The position numbers were made by a program, and so were the translations under genes. A stretch of DNA of 64,000 nt from G036327475 sp036327475 (GTDB taxonomy: Bacteria; Pseudomonadota; Gammaproteobacteria; Enterobacterales; Enterobacteriaceae), in NCBI RefSeq assembly GCF_036327475.1, contig NZ_CP132913.1, forward strand, positions 620,001 through 684,000. The letters are read 5' to 3'. Below, one piece after another: positions 9,339 to 18,554 of the stretch. Each line of letters starts with the position of its first letter. Position 1 is the first letter of the stretch. The notes beneath the pieces were generated by a model. It had not been told where the DNA came from, ran no database searches, and was given only the letters and a program-made list of their open reading frames with translations.

Positions 9339-9998
9339 ATGGATCGTTTGATTGCGACATCCCCGCGCGGCCATTCGTTATTAAGCACCCACAAGGTATT
9401 GCGCAATACCTATTTCTTGTTGTCGCTGACACTGGCATTTTCGGCGCTTGCTGCCGCTGCAAGTACGTTGCTATGTTTGCCGTCACCCGGTTTGATTCTG
9501 ATGCTGGTCGGTTTCTACGGACTCCTCTTTCTGACGTACCGGCTGGCCAACAGCCCGGCGGGTATCCTTGCCACTTTCGCCCTGACCGGTTTTATAGGCT
9601 ATATCCTGGGGCCGATACTGAGTATGCTTCTGGCGTCCGGTGCAGGAGATGTCATTATGCTGGCGCTGGGTGGTACCGCGCTAGTGTTCTTCTGCTGCTC
9701 GGCGCACGTGCTCACTGCCCGTAAGGATATGTCTTTCTTTTCGGGAATGATGATGGCCAGCTTCGTGGCGCTGTTTGTCGCGATTACCGCTAATCTTTTT
9801 CTGCACATTCCCGCCCTGTCGCTGGCGATAAGCGTCATGTTTATTCTGTTTTCCTCCGGAGCGATCTTGTGGGAAACTAGCAATATCATCCACGGCGGAG
9901 AAACAAATTACATCCGTGCCACTATCAGCCTCTATGTATCGCTGTACAATATCTTTGTCAGCATGCTTGGTATCTTCGGCGGTATGCGCAGCAACTGA
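9339..9998 (+). CDS. yccA: YccA, BAX-inhibitor-1-like inner membrane protein
   Basis: YccA is a seven-helix inner membrane protein of the TMBIM/UPF0005 family that modulates the FtsH protease in E. coli. The product from this start is 219 residues, the same as E. coli, beginning MDRLIATSPRGHSLLSTHKV. Seven hydrophobic helices can be traced, with the conserved GETNYIRATISLYVSLYNIF near the end. GAGAGG lies about eight bases before the ATG. Upstream in-frame codons are not family-like. It is followed by tusE about 100 bases on. Confidence 0.94.
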   Translation: MDRLIATSPRGHSLLSTHKVLRNTYFLLSLTLAFSALAAAASTLLCLPSPGLILMLVGFYGLLFLTYRLANSPAGILATFALTGFIGYILGPILSMLLASGAGDVIMLALGGTALVFFCCSAHVLTARKDMSFFSGMMMASFVALFVAITANLFLHIPALSLAISVMFILFSSGAILWETSNIIHGGETNYIRATISLYVSLYNIFVSMLGIFGGMRSN

Positions 9999-10103
9999 TA
10001 TCGAACTGAGCGTTTTATCTCCCGCCGATGCAGGCTGGGGTGTCTTCTGGCCAGTGAATTTGCTATTCTTTCTGGATCAGATCATTTGAGCCGGAAGGAA
10101 TCG

Positions 10104-10430
10104 ATGGAGTTTAACGGCGCAGAAATAGAAACCGATGCGCAGGGGTATTTGATCCATCCGCAGGACTGGAGCGTGGCGTTAGCGGTGGAAATTGCTCGCC
10201 TTGAAGGGCTTACCCTTAGCGAAGCCCACTGGCAGGTAATCCATTTCGTACGCGCGTTCTATTTACAATACAATACGTCGCCGGCTGTTCGTATGCTGGT
10301 AAAGGCCATGGCTCAGGCTTACGGCGAGGAGAAAGGGAGCAGCCGTTACCTTTTCCGTCTATTTCCACAGGGCCCTGCCAAGCAGGCAACGAAAATCGCC
10401 GGTTTGCCAAAACCAGTGAAATGCCTTTAA
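10104..10430 (+). CDS. tusE: TusE sulfur-relay protein (DsrC family)
   Basis: TusE takes sulfur from TusD and hands it to MnmA for 2-thiolation of the wobble uridine in tRNA-Lys, Glu and Gln. The 108-residue product carries the family hallmarks: GYL near 15, RFVR-like HFVRAFYLQYNTSPAVRMLV, and the tail GPAKQATKIAGLPKPVKCL with the penultimate sulfur-carrying cysteine. A GGAAGG ribosome binding site precedes the ATG. It is intact although several other RNA-modification genes nearby are dead. Confidence 0.95.
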   Translation: MEFNGAEIETDAQGYLIHPQDWSVALAVEIARLEGLTLSEAHWQVIHFVRAFYLQYNTSPAVRMLVKAMAQAYGEEKGSSRYLFRLFPQGPAKQATKIAGLPKPVKCL

Positions 10431-10659
10431 GTCCCCGCGGTACTGTTGGCCATAAATAATCACGTTCAGTGATCTGTAGCACCGCCGCTCACGCAGTCAG
10501 CAACATTCGCCAGGCCCGCCCTTGAGCTCAGCTTATCCCTACGGATAGGTCACATGGCTCGCGCAAGACAAGAGAGCATGAGATGAGACGCTGAGATGAG
10601 ACGCTTAGCTTGCGGGTAAAATGCTGATGCCCGCTGGTGGTTAGTTGTGGATATCAATG

Positions 10660-10895
10660 CCGTAAAAGTCACCAAGACTATCGTTGTGCGGTTCAATAAG
10701 ACTTCTCCACCCGGGCGTGCGCCGGTCCCATGCCGTAGTCAGGCCAGCAGATGTCCAACCCGTTCGCTTTTGCTGCAGGCCACGACTTCCACGTTTCCGT
10801 CATCCTGGTTACAATTGCTTTTTCTGATAGTGGCGTACTGAAAGCTGCCCCAGCACTGGCCCATGGATCCAGATCGCCATACATATCTTTATCAT
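10660..10895 (-). pseudogene. yccX: Broken acylphosphatase YccX
   Basis: YccX is a small acylphosphatase. The minus strand begins MIKICMAIWIHGPVLG, comparable to VCIIAWVYGRVQGVGF in E. coli, where the G-V-GFR catalytic loop is garbled here. After a frame change it continues QDDGNVEVVACSKSERV, a stop, and RHGTGARPGGEVL. The order and divergent placement against rlmI match E. coli. Confidence 0.88.
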
Positions 10896-10897
10896 CG

Positions 10898-11690
10898 TCT
10901 CATTCTGCTGAACGGCGTATGCAGCGCTATCCCTCCAGCGCAATCGGTCGGCTAGAAGAGAGAGCCCAGCCGGGTGAAGCTATCGATATATTGACGAGAA
11001 AGTCCGTTGACTGGCGCGTAGTTGCCGCAATCGCAATTCGCGCCAGAGTGTGGATTCACTCCTGACGAGCAAATCGATGTCGACTTCTGCGTCCGCCGGT
11101 TGCACAGGTCTTCAGCCTCTGCGCACCTCTTGGCGGCGTAGGATTATCTGGATGGTTATTGTCTGAACGCGAGTAAAGAGGGATTATCAACGCACTACCA
11201 TATTATTAGTAGTACTGAACACTGCTATCCCGACTGCGCCCTTTGCGATCGTTCCGATGTCGCTGTGCAGAATAAGGATAGTCTCAAAGAAACTCGCGGC
11301 GTCATCAGCAAGGGCATTCCATCAAACTTGCTTCCTATTCGTGAACAGGATACGGCGTTATTGGTGTTGTTTCTGTCTTGATTAGCGTGATAGCCGCCTG
11401 TCGTCCGCCCGTAATACGCTGCCACAGGCTGCCGGATGTAAAGTATTGACCTGTTGGCGCTGTAACTGCTGGCACTTGAGAGAGAGAGTCCTGCTGAGCT
11501 TCTTCCGCTTCGGTCTGATAATCACCGATCTGTTTCAGAAGATTCTCGCGGACGCCGTGCTGGGATGCCGGACGCGAGATACGGTTTATTGAGAGTTTCG
11601 TCAGGCCGCCGATGCCAGTGCCTATTCCAACAGACTGTATCTGAAGGGTTTTTACTGCCAAGTCGGCTAAATTATGTTCTGACACCTTGA
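10898..11690 (+). pseudogene. rlmI: Broken 23S rRNA methyltransferase RlmI
   Basis: RlmI makes m5C1962 in 23S rRNA. Ordered fragments match the E. coli protein: AERRMQRYPS, LEERAQPGEAIDILTRKS, AIAIRARVW; then YPDCALCDRSDVAVQNKDSL and PIREQDTALLV; then FGLIITDLFQKILADAV and FRQAADASAYSNRLYLKGF. The methyltransferase core between them is deleted and frames shift repeatedly. A 153-codon open frame on the opposite strand (11335-11796) is only its shadow. Confidence 0.9.
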
Positions 11691-11754
11691 ATTCCCGGAC
11701 GCCTCCCCCATATTCAGTATAAAGCATAAGCATACTTTCACTGGTGGAGGTTTC

Positions 11755-12072
11755 ATGATTGCCAGCAAATTTGGCATAGGGCAGCAGGTCCGGCATAAAC
11801 TTTTGGGGTATCTTGGGGTCATTATCGATGTAGATCCAGAATACTCTCTGGAGAAGCCTTCATTGGATGACATTGCGGCTGACGATAGCCTGCGTACGGC
11901 ACCTTGGTATCATGTGGTGATGGAAGATGAAGAGGGAAAACCAGTGCATACCTATCTGGCGGAAGCGCAATTGGGATATGAATCGTTTCCAGTCCATCCC
12001 GAACAGCCGACGCTGGATGAGTTGGCGGAATCCATCCGCCAACAACTTCAGGCACCACGCCTGAGAAATTAG
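11755..12072 (+). CDS. hspQ: Heat shock protein HspQ
   Basis: HspQ is a small hemimethylated-DNA-binding-domain protein; in E. coli it is linked to DnaA turnover and is a specificity factor for Lon. The 105-residue product has the expected length and sequence (SKFGIGQQVRHKLLGYLGVI, WYHVVMEDEEGKPVHTYLAE). A strong GGAGG lies six bases before the ATG. It is intact between dead rlmI and dead yccU. Confidence 0.95.
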   Translation: MIASKFGIGQQVRHKLLGYLGVIIDVDPEYSLEKPSLDDIAADDSLRTAPWYHVVMEDEEGKPVHTYLAEAQLGYESFPVHPEQPTLDELAESIRQQLQAPRLRN

Positions 12073-12254
12073 TCTCTGCCGTTCCGTAAATAAGCCCTAG
12101 TCTTGCTCGGGCCTGTAACTTAACCAAACGTGCGCCAAAATTCTTAGCACAACTTTCGCTTTCGCTCGACAACCCTGACTTGGAGCAGTACGGACTTACC
12201 GACTATCCCTCAGCCACACTAGCTAGTGGCCCGACTCCCGGTTTCCGCCACGCC

Positions 12255-12673
12255 ACCGGCAACACCCAGTGGTCCAACCCCAGTCGCAGGATTGCAACTT
12301 TGGGATAGCGATCCAGAACCGCTTTTATTCCGACGTTCCTCGCCAACACTACTGCTTGCTCATTTATTATGCCAAATTGCAGCCACAGCACGTCGGCATC
12401 AGTGACAATCGCTTCTTGCGTCAGGTCATAAACCGTATCAGAGCGGCAAAGATATCCGCCATGTCGATTTTGGTAGGGATCCGCCGCCAAATTGGCGTAA
12501 ACGGTTTGTTCCGAGACAGTTTTTCTTGGCAGGGCTGAGTTTGCGGGCTAAACTTGATAGCCATGTGGCAATAAATAAGCCATCGTGGCTGGTTAGGGCT
12601 GGATTATCGCTGGCGCCGCCAGGGCGATGGTCTTCACGATCTGCAGAGTGTCTCTAATTTCAGCGACTGTCAT
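12255..12673 (-). pseudogene. yccU: Broken CoA-binding protein YccU
   Basis: YccU is a small CoA-binding (Rossmann) protein of unclear role. The start reads MTVAEIRDTLQIVKTIAL with the SYRV-KYLL-GY part reduced to LLPHGYQV after stops. The second half is well kept: TVYDLTQEAIVTDADVLWLQ, FGIINEQAVVLARNVGIKAV, LDRYPKVAILRLGL. Internal stops near 12560-12600 kill the gene. Confidence 0.88.
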
Positions 12674-12994
12674 GACGGTTCTCCGAAAAAACAAGGCGTG
12701 TTACAAGGCGTGTTATCAGCCGCTTGTCGGCCTTCAGGACTAGAAACTACTTCCGGTCAGCGTCAGCCGGCTCGTGGCAGGCGGCGCCAGCACCTAGCCC
12801 GGTGCTGCGGTTCTGGTTTTATAGGCCGACCTCTCAGCCGGGAGCGTTTGTTTGCCTGAGTGCACCAACACCAGTCAATCTCTGGCGAAGCAACAAAATA
12901 AACAACGCTTTTACCGATTTTCCGGTTTGTCTCTTCGCAGTGAGACAAAGTTTCAGTAATCTACAGTTAGGCCGTCTGACTTAAGGAACTGGAC
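12674..12994. other. Gap between yccU and mgsA remnants
   Basis: No gene is recognised. Two 12-bp tandem copies of ACAAGGCGTGTT lie at 12691-12714. E. coli has yccT in this interval; I see no trace of it. Confidence 0.45.
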
Positions 12995-13060
12995 ATGGAA
13001 TTTACCACCTGTACCATTGCTGCACGCAAACATATATCGCTGCCGGCACTTACCAGCTTA
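12995..13060 (+). pseudogene. mgsA: 5' stub of methylglyoxal synthase
   Basis: The frame starts MEFTTCTIAARKHISL, nearly the E. coli MgsA start MELTTRTLPARKHIAL. The resemblance ends there, and the following DNA looks like helD on the other strand. The catalytic body is deleted, so methylglyoxal synthesis by this gene is gone. Confidence 0.8.
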
Positions 13061-13681
13061 GTTTCTTGCTCATCCACTACTGCCACTCTTTGGGCTATGC
13101 CTCTTTTCGCAGCATTACTGTCGCCAATGGTTAATCAGCAGCTTACGCCGCGCGACGCCACCGCTTTCAAGCTGGCGCATGGCTGGCGCCTTTTGTTGCC
13201 TTGACGAATAATCATCAGCGCCAAGGAATCGTATCCACGTCCAATCGCTGCCGCAAACATTTGTCCATTTCCCGCGCCGCCTGGTGGCCAAGCGCCAGCA
13301 GCAAAAATCTGTTCCGGCGTCGCCAGATTACACCGCAGCGACCGGAGTCTGCCCGGCTTTTGGCAAGATTAAGCGGCGAACCTTCCACTGAACAAAAGAG
13401 GTCTTCATGCTATTGAAGCATACGTGTCGTCCATTGCTAATTACGCATCGCCACTCGTTGAGCCACTCCCGGCATTGACATCAAGGTTCATGGCAATCGT
13501 CAAATACCTCCCAACCTGGCGACACGATGCCGCGGCGACATTAAATCGCGATAATTTGATTGAACGGGATCAGATAGTGATGTTTATCGTCGCTGACCTC
13601 GACGTTAGCATGTCATAGCCGTACGCGGTTATAAGGACGCTGCGCCAGACGTTTGCTGATTAAGGTGAATTTGAGTTCCAT
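13061..13681 (-). pseudogene. helD: Broken DNA helicase IV
   Basis: HelD is a UvrD-family 3'-5' helicase. The minus strand starts MELKFTLISKRLAQRPYNRV, a stop, then VEVSDDKHHYLIPFNQIIAI, all matching E. coli HelD. A later piece reads PEQIF and ALGHQAAREMDKCLRQRL in the region after the Walker A segment, which is itself missing. A last weak match (LTIGDSNAAKR) lies near 13130. About two kilobases of coding sequence have shrunk to 0.6 kb. Internal stops are numerous. Confidence 0.85.
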
Positions 13682-13850
13682 AAGCTTGCAAGGATTCCGA
13701 ATGGCGATGATGTCTGTCTTTATATACCCTCTTGAGTTGTCCTACTCCAGCCAGGAAAACACAGAGTCAGGAAAACACAGAGTGGAATTCGCAATGGGGA
13801 TCAGAGATAATCGACGATAACGATTATCAGCTCTTACTATCCAGAGCGCT
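13682..13850. repeat. helD-yccF spacer with a 16-bp tandem duplication
   Basis: Two copies of CAGGAAAACACAGAGT stand head to tail at 13752-13783. No gene is recognised. The spacer would have held the divergent helD and yccF promoters. Confidence 0.6.
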
Positions 13851-14165
13851 ATGCGTACTCAATATTGCGGTTTCTTGATCACCCTAGCCTGGCTACTGGC
13901 GACGCTCCCTAACGTCGTGCTATTCAGCAATACCACGCCGCATGTTGGTGAGCTTTACCCCGAACGGTGAAGCGGTTTGCGTAACTGGGGGCACGTTGCT
14001 TAATGTCTTCTGGTTCGCGGCGTTCGGCTGGTGGCGTGTTTGTCGCACATGTTGACGGGGATTGCTTAATGTTGCACGCTGCTTGTACCCATTGGTATCG
14101 CCAATTTCAAGTTAGCGCTCATCGCGGTTTAGCCGGTGAGCCGTCGGATGGGGTCGAAGAGGCCG
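13851..14165 (+). pseudogene. yccF: Broken inner membrane protein YccF
   Basis: YccF is a small inner membrane protein of unknown function. It begins MRTQYCGFLITLAWLLATLP against MRTVLNILNFVLGGFATTLG-WLLATL in E. coli. After frame changes it continues LTPNGEAVCV, TGGTLLNVFWFAAFGWWRVC and a final LYPLVSPI segment. Several stops interrupt it. The partner yccS, expected just downstream, has vanished. Confidence 0.82.
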
Positions 14166-14234
14166 ACAGGCTGCGGGCGAGTTTTATGTTAAGTGGCTGG
14201 GATGTACTAACGCCCCCACTGGCCTCGCGTAAGT

Positions 14235-14632
14235 GGATGTTCAGTAGTTGCTGACGCAGGAAGGAATAAGCGAAGTAGTTTATATCGCTGGTGGTTGGAT
14301 ATATTCTGCTGTTGTGCCAACTGGGTTTCAATCCCTGTGGTTTCTATAGCTAAACGGCGGCTGAGTCGGGCCTGCCGCTGCAAAGGTGGTGTAGTTGCTC
14401 GGCCACCAGCGTTCGATACCGTTGCGGCAATGGAAAGCCTTTCTCACCGGCAACTTCAGCATTATTCTTGGGTGGTTTTCCGCTGAGCAGTGCAATCGGA
14501 AACGGGCGGGCGTTGTTTGCAGAATACCTCCAAGCCGAAACTTTCGGTTTCATCGTGTATCCGCAAAACGGCTCGAATCGTCATTATGGACGGTTTTCAG
14601 GATTAAAAATTTACTCAACTTTGTATCATTAA
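14235..14632 (+). pseudogene. sulA: Broken SOS division inhibitor SulA
   Basis: SulA blocks FtsZ during the SOS response. The tail is unmistakable: ETFGFIVYPQNGSNRHYGRF then SGLKIYSTLYH and a stop, against GFIMRPVSAS and SGLKIHSNLYH in E. coli. Upstream, in another frame, KAFLTGNFSIILGWFSAEQ matches LRTGNYSVVIGWLADD. The N-terminal half is hardly readable. Loss removes the DNA-damage brake on division. Confidence 0.85.
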
Positions 14633-14750
14633 GTAAAATGATCGCAGCGTTTTGCCTCTTTCCCTTTTATCGTTGCTCTGAAACGCTGTTTTTATTAGCG
14701 ACTTACTACATCTTACTTGTAAGTTTCCTACTTCGTTGTAGACTTTAATT

Positions 14751-14796
14751 CGCCGGGTTCGCCGGGTTCGCCGGGTTCGCCGGGTTCGCCGGGGTT
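14751..14796. repeat. Five 9-bp tandem repeats upstream of ompA
   Basis: Four perfect copies of CGCCGGGTT are followed by a fifth with one extra G. The array lies between the end of the sulA remnant and ompA, about 120 bases before the ompA start. Whether it affects ompA expression cannot be told from sequence. Copy number could vary between isolates by slippage. Confidence 0.95.
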
Positions 14797-14918
14797 GCTC
14801 TATGACGCTATTTTAATGGCGATGTACAGAGTCTGAACACGAACGTCAGCAATGGATTTCTAAAATTAGCTTTATAAAAGCTCATTACCTATATTTGGAT
14901 GATAACGAGGCGGAAACA

Positions 14919-15974
14919 ATGAAAAAGACAGCTATCGCACTGGCAGTGGCACTGGCAGGTTTCGTAACCGTAGCGCACGCCGCTCCGAAAGACGACACCT
15001 GGTACACTGGCGGCAAACTGGGCTGGTCCCAGTACCACGATACCGGTTACGGTTTCGACAATCGCATCGGCAACAGTCCAACCCGTGATGGCCAGTTAGG
15101 CGCGGGTACTTTCGTTGGCTATCAGGCGAACCAGTACCTTGGGTTCGAGCTGGTCTACGACTGGCTGGGCCATATGGCGCACAAAGGCAACGTGAACAAC
15201 GACTCGTTTAAAGCACAGGGTATTTCCATGGCCGCCAAGCTGAGCTACCCGCTGAGTGAAGACCTAGATATTTACACCCGTCTGGGCGGTATGGTATGGC
15301 GTGCTGATTCCAAAGGTGCTTACGACAATAGCAATTCAGGCCGCGTAAACGACCATGACACCGGTGTTTCCCCGCTGGCCGCTGTGGGTCTGGAATATGC
15401 TTGGACCAAAAACTGGGCTACCCGTCTGGACTACCAGTGGGTTAACAACATCGGTGATACCGGTGCCATCGGTACTCGTTCTGATGACTCCATGCTAAGC
15501 GTTGGTGTGTCCTACCGCTTTGGCCAGGATGAAGTGGCTGCCCCAGCTCCGGCTCCGGTGGTTCAAACCAAGTACTTCACCCTGAAGTCTGATGTGCTAT
15601 TCAACTTTGACAGAGCCGCGCTGAAACCAGAAGGTCAGCAAGTACTGGATCAGCTGTACTCCCAGTTGAGCTCTATGGATCAGAAAGACGGATCCGTTAT
15701 CGTTCTGGGCTACACAGACCGTATCGGTTCAGACGCCTACAACCAAAAACTGTCTCAGGCGCGCGCACAGAACGTCGCAAACTACCTGGTTTCCAAAGGT
15801 ATTCCTTTCAACAAGATTTCCACCCGCGGTATGGGTAAATCCAATCCTGTTACTGGCAACACCTGTAATAGCGTGAAAGGCCGTGCCGCAGTCATCAGTT
15901 GCCTGGCCCCGGATCGTCACGTGGAGATCAAAGTGAAAGGCGTTAAAAACGAGGTAACTCAGCCGCAGGCTTAA
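14919..15974 (+). CDS. ompA: Outer membrane protein A
   Basis: OmpA is an abundant eight-stranded outer membrane barrel with a periplasmic peptidoglycan-binding domain. The 351-residue precursor has a signal peptide ending VTVAHA before APKDDTWYTG, a barrel to about residue 195, a proline-rich hinge (AAPAPAPVVQ), and an OmpA-C domain with the two conserved cysteines (GNTCNSV, ISCLAPD). The start ATG follows GATAACGAGGCG, nearly the E. coli ompA ribosome binding site. An in-frame start eight codons upstream precedes that site and is unlikely. Surface loops differ from E. coli, as expected of a host-adapted strain. Confidence 0.97.
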   Translation: MKKTAIALAVALAGFVTVAHAAPKDDTWYTGGKLGWSQYHDTGYGFDNRIGNSPTRDGQLGAGTFVGYQANQYLGFELVYDWLGHMAHKGNVNNDSFKAQGISMAAKLSYPLSEDLDIYTRLGGMVWRADSKGAYDNSNSGRVNDHDTGVSPLAAVGLEYAWTKNWATRLDYQWVNNIGDTGAIGTRSDDSMLSVGVSYRFGQDEVAAPAPAPVVQTKYFTLKSDVLFNFDRAALKPEGQQVLDQLYSQLSSMDQKDGSVIVLGYTDRIGSDAYNQKLSQARAQNVANYLVSKGIPFNKISTRGMGKSNPVTGNTCNSVKGRAAVISCLAPDRHVEIKVKGVKNEVTQPQA

Positions 15975-15987
15975 GTTAACATATCGT

Positions 15988-16020
15988 AATAAACCCCGCC
16001 GAGGCGGGGTTTATTATTTT
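15988..16020 (+). terminator. Rho-independent terminator of ompA
   Basis: AAACCCCGCC-GA-GGCGGGGTTT forms a strong stem followed by ATTATTTT, 14 bases after the ompA stop codon. Confidence 0.92.
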
Positions 16021-16024
16021 GCAA

Positions 16025-17890
16025 TCGTTAGCAATCAACCGGGCTAATTAATAGCTAAACTCTTGATGGTGGGTCGCCCCCCCTTAATGGTCCCTGTTCA
16101 AGCCCATAATATGGATGATCCCCGCAGCGGGTTTGTGCTATAGCATCCGGTAGATAGCCTGATACAAAACAGACAATGTCATGGTTTGCTGGATATTTAT
16201 GACACATGCTCCTTTAAAGCATCAGCGTGGCTCTTGGGTAAATTAGATTGGCCTCTCGGTGTTCTATCGGAAGGCGACGATCCCTCGGCGCTGAAAGGCG
16301 GTTCATGGTCACGAAGACAAAGGTTGGCTGAACGGTTTTGGAGGATATTAGGTCCAATACTTTCTCACTGAGGTCTGCGCCGGCTTAATTATGGCTGTAA
16401 AGTGAGGAGCCCTCACTAAGGCGCCACCAGGATTAAGTGCAAGCACTCTGGACGAAAGAGTATCGACTTCTGGCATAGCAGATTATCAGCATCACTGTGG
16501 CTTATGCTCCACTAAGCGAATAGACGTTGATGTGAATTTAGATGATCCGGTTTGGTCAAGTCGACTTAACCTATCGTATTCTGGGTTTCGTAACACCCAG
16601 CTATTCAAAAGACTATACTTGCCAAAAATGGGTTATCTGTGACCCTACATACAGAAACATAAATGTCATAAAATTATAGTTAAGCGTTTTAGTTCATATT
16701 CTGCAACAGAATCGTTTCGCGGTTTAAACTCTCTCTTTCCTGAGCATAATCTGCTTACAGGCACAAATAAGTGGTCAAGAGGATCAAAAGGTGTGCTATA
16801 CGAATGAATTATTATTTTTATCGAAAAAAATAAGTTAGCGGCATTAACATATGTCGATAATGCTTTATGCCATATCCATCTAGTAAAAATAGATGCTCAT
16901 CTGAGCCCATCACAGATGAGTGTCGTTCCCAATACGCATCCGGCAAAATCAGTATTCAGGTGAAGAATTTACCACAACACATATCCAGCATATATATTCA
17001 GATCGCTACATTTTCTATTACTGCCCTTGCCCTCTTAATCCTTATGCATCGAAAAATTTTTATCATCAATGTCGAAATTACGAATCAAAGGATATGCATC
17101 CTCTTTATGTTGTAGGCGATAATATTGATTCACTTCTGATAACTATCAAACGACATCACTTCTAATAACTATCAAACGACATAAAAACAGCAAAACTCAT
17201 TGGATTGCCTAGTGTTAGCTGTCATTGTCCTCATCTAGCAACCTACTCGATAGCTATAAATTTATCGTTAAGCTAGCAAAGATTCCATTGCCAAAATATC
17301 GCCATGTCGACAGTTATTTTTACTCTGGCTCGCACAATGGCCGGCTACATGGCAGGAGAAAGACAAGAAGAGCCGTTGGAGGACGGCGCTTTCACTGCAT
17401 TATGACGATACCGCCACGCCCTTAACTGCCCAACTCTTATTTGAAAGTCTTTTTCCTTTTGAGGAAACCAGCAATAGTGAGGGAATATGAGTGTGTATTT
17501 GTAAATATCGCCCGCCTGGATCGCTGAAATTCAAATATGATTCCGGACGCAATTACAACATGGAAGGTCAATATTAATAACGTTGTGGTACTAGCTACGA
17601 CGGCGTGAAGGGAGCATGAGCGGGGTTATCTGTCACCCTATTCCGTATTATCGCGGCTAAGCTAGATTCATTGCGCATTCCAATTAATGATGCTGGACTA
17701 CGTTGCCAGTCCATGGCGCTATCTCACCGTGATAGTTGCCTCTTCCGTGAATAGGGCCGTATGATCCTAATGTGGCCACAAAGCGCCGATGATGGCGCGG
17801 CAGTGAATTGCCATCGCCCTTTTCTCGTAAACGCAGGGCTAGCAAACAGGGGGTGTTGTCCTTTAAGACTAGTGACAGGCGGAGGGCATC
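16025..17890. other. 1.9 kb of decayed DNA between ompA and matP
   Basis: No gene is recognised. The segment 16540-17200 is visibly AT-rich compared with its neighbours. Two overlapping frames near 16870-17160 look like one frameshifted gene (one ends NYESKDMHPLYVVGDNIDSL), but I cannot name it. Another frame near 16505-16640 ends GFRNTQLFKRLYLPKMGYL. A 26-bp tandem duplication with one mismatch spans 17130-17181. In E. coli ompA and matP are adjacent, so this looks like an old, decayed insertion. Confidence 0.45.
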
Positions 17891-17894
17891 GCCC

Positions 17895-18350
17895 TTTGCG
17901 TTGCGGTCATCAGTTGATTTTTTTTTGCCGAGGATAGCCTTCAGGTCGCTGCGCAACGACGATAGAGTTTTGTCGACTTTTCCTTACATTCCGCTTTTGG
18001 GGGTAATAATGACCTCTTAACGGGGGGTGTTTCCAAACCAGGTATTCCAAATCGATGGATTTCTTGCGCGTATGTTGTGTTTGGCATTAAAGTGCTGCTA
18101 GTGCTGCTAAAGCGCTGCTTACGCCGCGCCTGAAGGTTTGTTTCATACGGTTTTACAGTCCGGGGTGCATTGACTCGCGAATCCATTGCAGGATTTTTCC
18201 GGCGTGTGCTGATAACTGACAAACCCCCGAACAGATTCCGCCGCCGCGTTGTTCTCTTCGTAAGACATGCGCCCCTTCACGGTATTTTTAAATCAGGTAT
18301 TTCCACTTCTAACTGGTTTCCAGGCTTTCAAGCTGCTGGTGGTATTTCTA
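17895..18350 (-). pseudogene. matP: Broken Ter macrodomain protein MatP
   Basis: MatP binds matS sites and organises the replication terminus. The minus strand reads KYHQQLESLETS, a stop where E. coli has Trp, KWKYLI, NRMKQT, then RKKSIDLEYLVWKH and a tail LSSLRSDLKAILGKKKS against SSLKQDLQALLGKE. The ribbon-helix-helix between is gone. The codon before the AAA that should follow ATG reads TAG, so the start is lost too. Near-repeats of GCAGCACTA lie in the middle. Placement between ompA and lonH and the opposite strand match E. coli. Confidence 0.85.
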
Positions 18351-18554
18351 TTGGGTGTGCCTGTGACCGTGTCACCCGCACTTGATAATAGCATTATTGG
18401 TTGTTAATTCACTAATATTTGTCCGTACCGATCGTTTTATGCCTGCATCCGGGTATTTAGGTAATGCTGTGTCAGAGAACAAAACAGGCCGAGACGAAGC
18501 AACGTCTCTTCTTGTATAATCGCGTTTCCATGAACAGCAACGTTATTTATCATT

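Noticed and set aside
11335..11796. 153-codon minus-strand frame overlapping hspQ
   Set aside because: It is antisense to the rlmI remnant, whose fragments match RlmI in order on the plus strand; this frame matches nothing known.
14751..14796. 9-bp repeats considered as an origin iteron cluster
   Set aside because: Units are GC-rich, contiguous and lie between sulA debris and ompA with no replication gene; slippage is simpler.
16186..16371. 61-codon frame with ALKGGSW, reminiscent of a formylglycine-generating enzyme motif
   Set aside because: The match is seven residues only, with no other domain features nearby; too weak to report as a gene.
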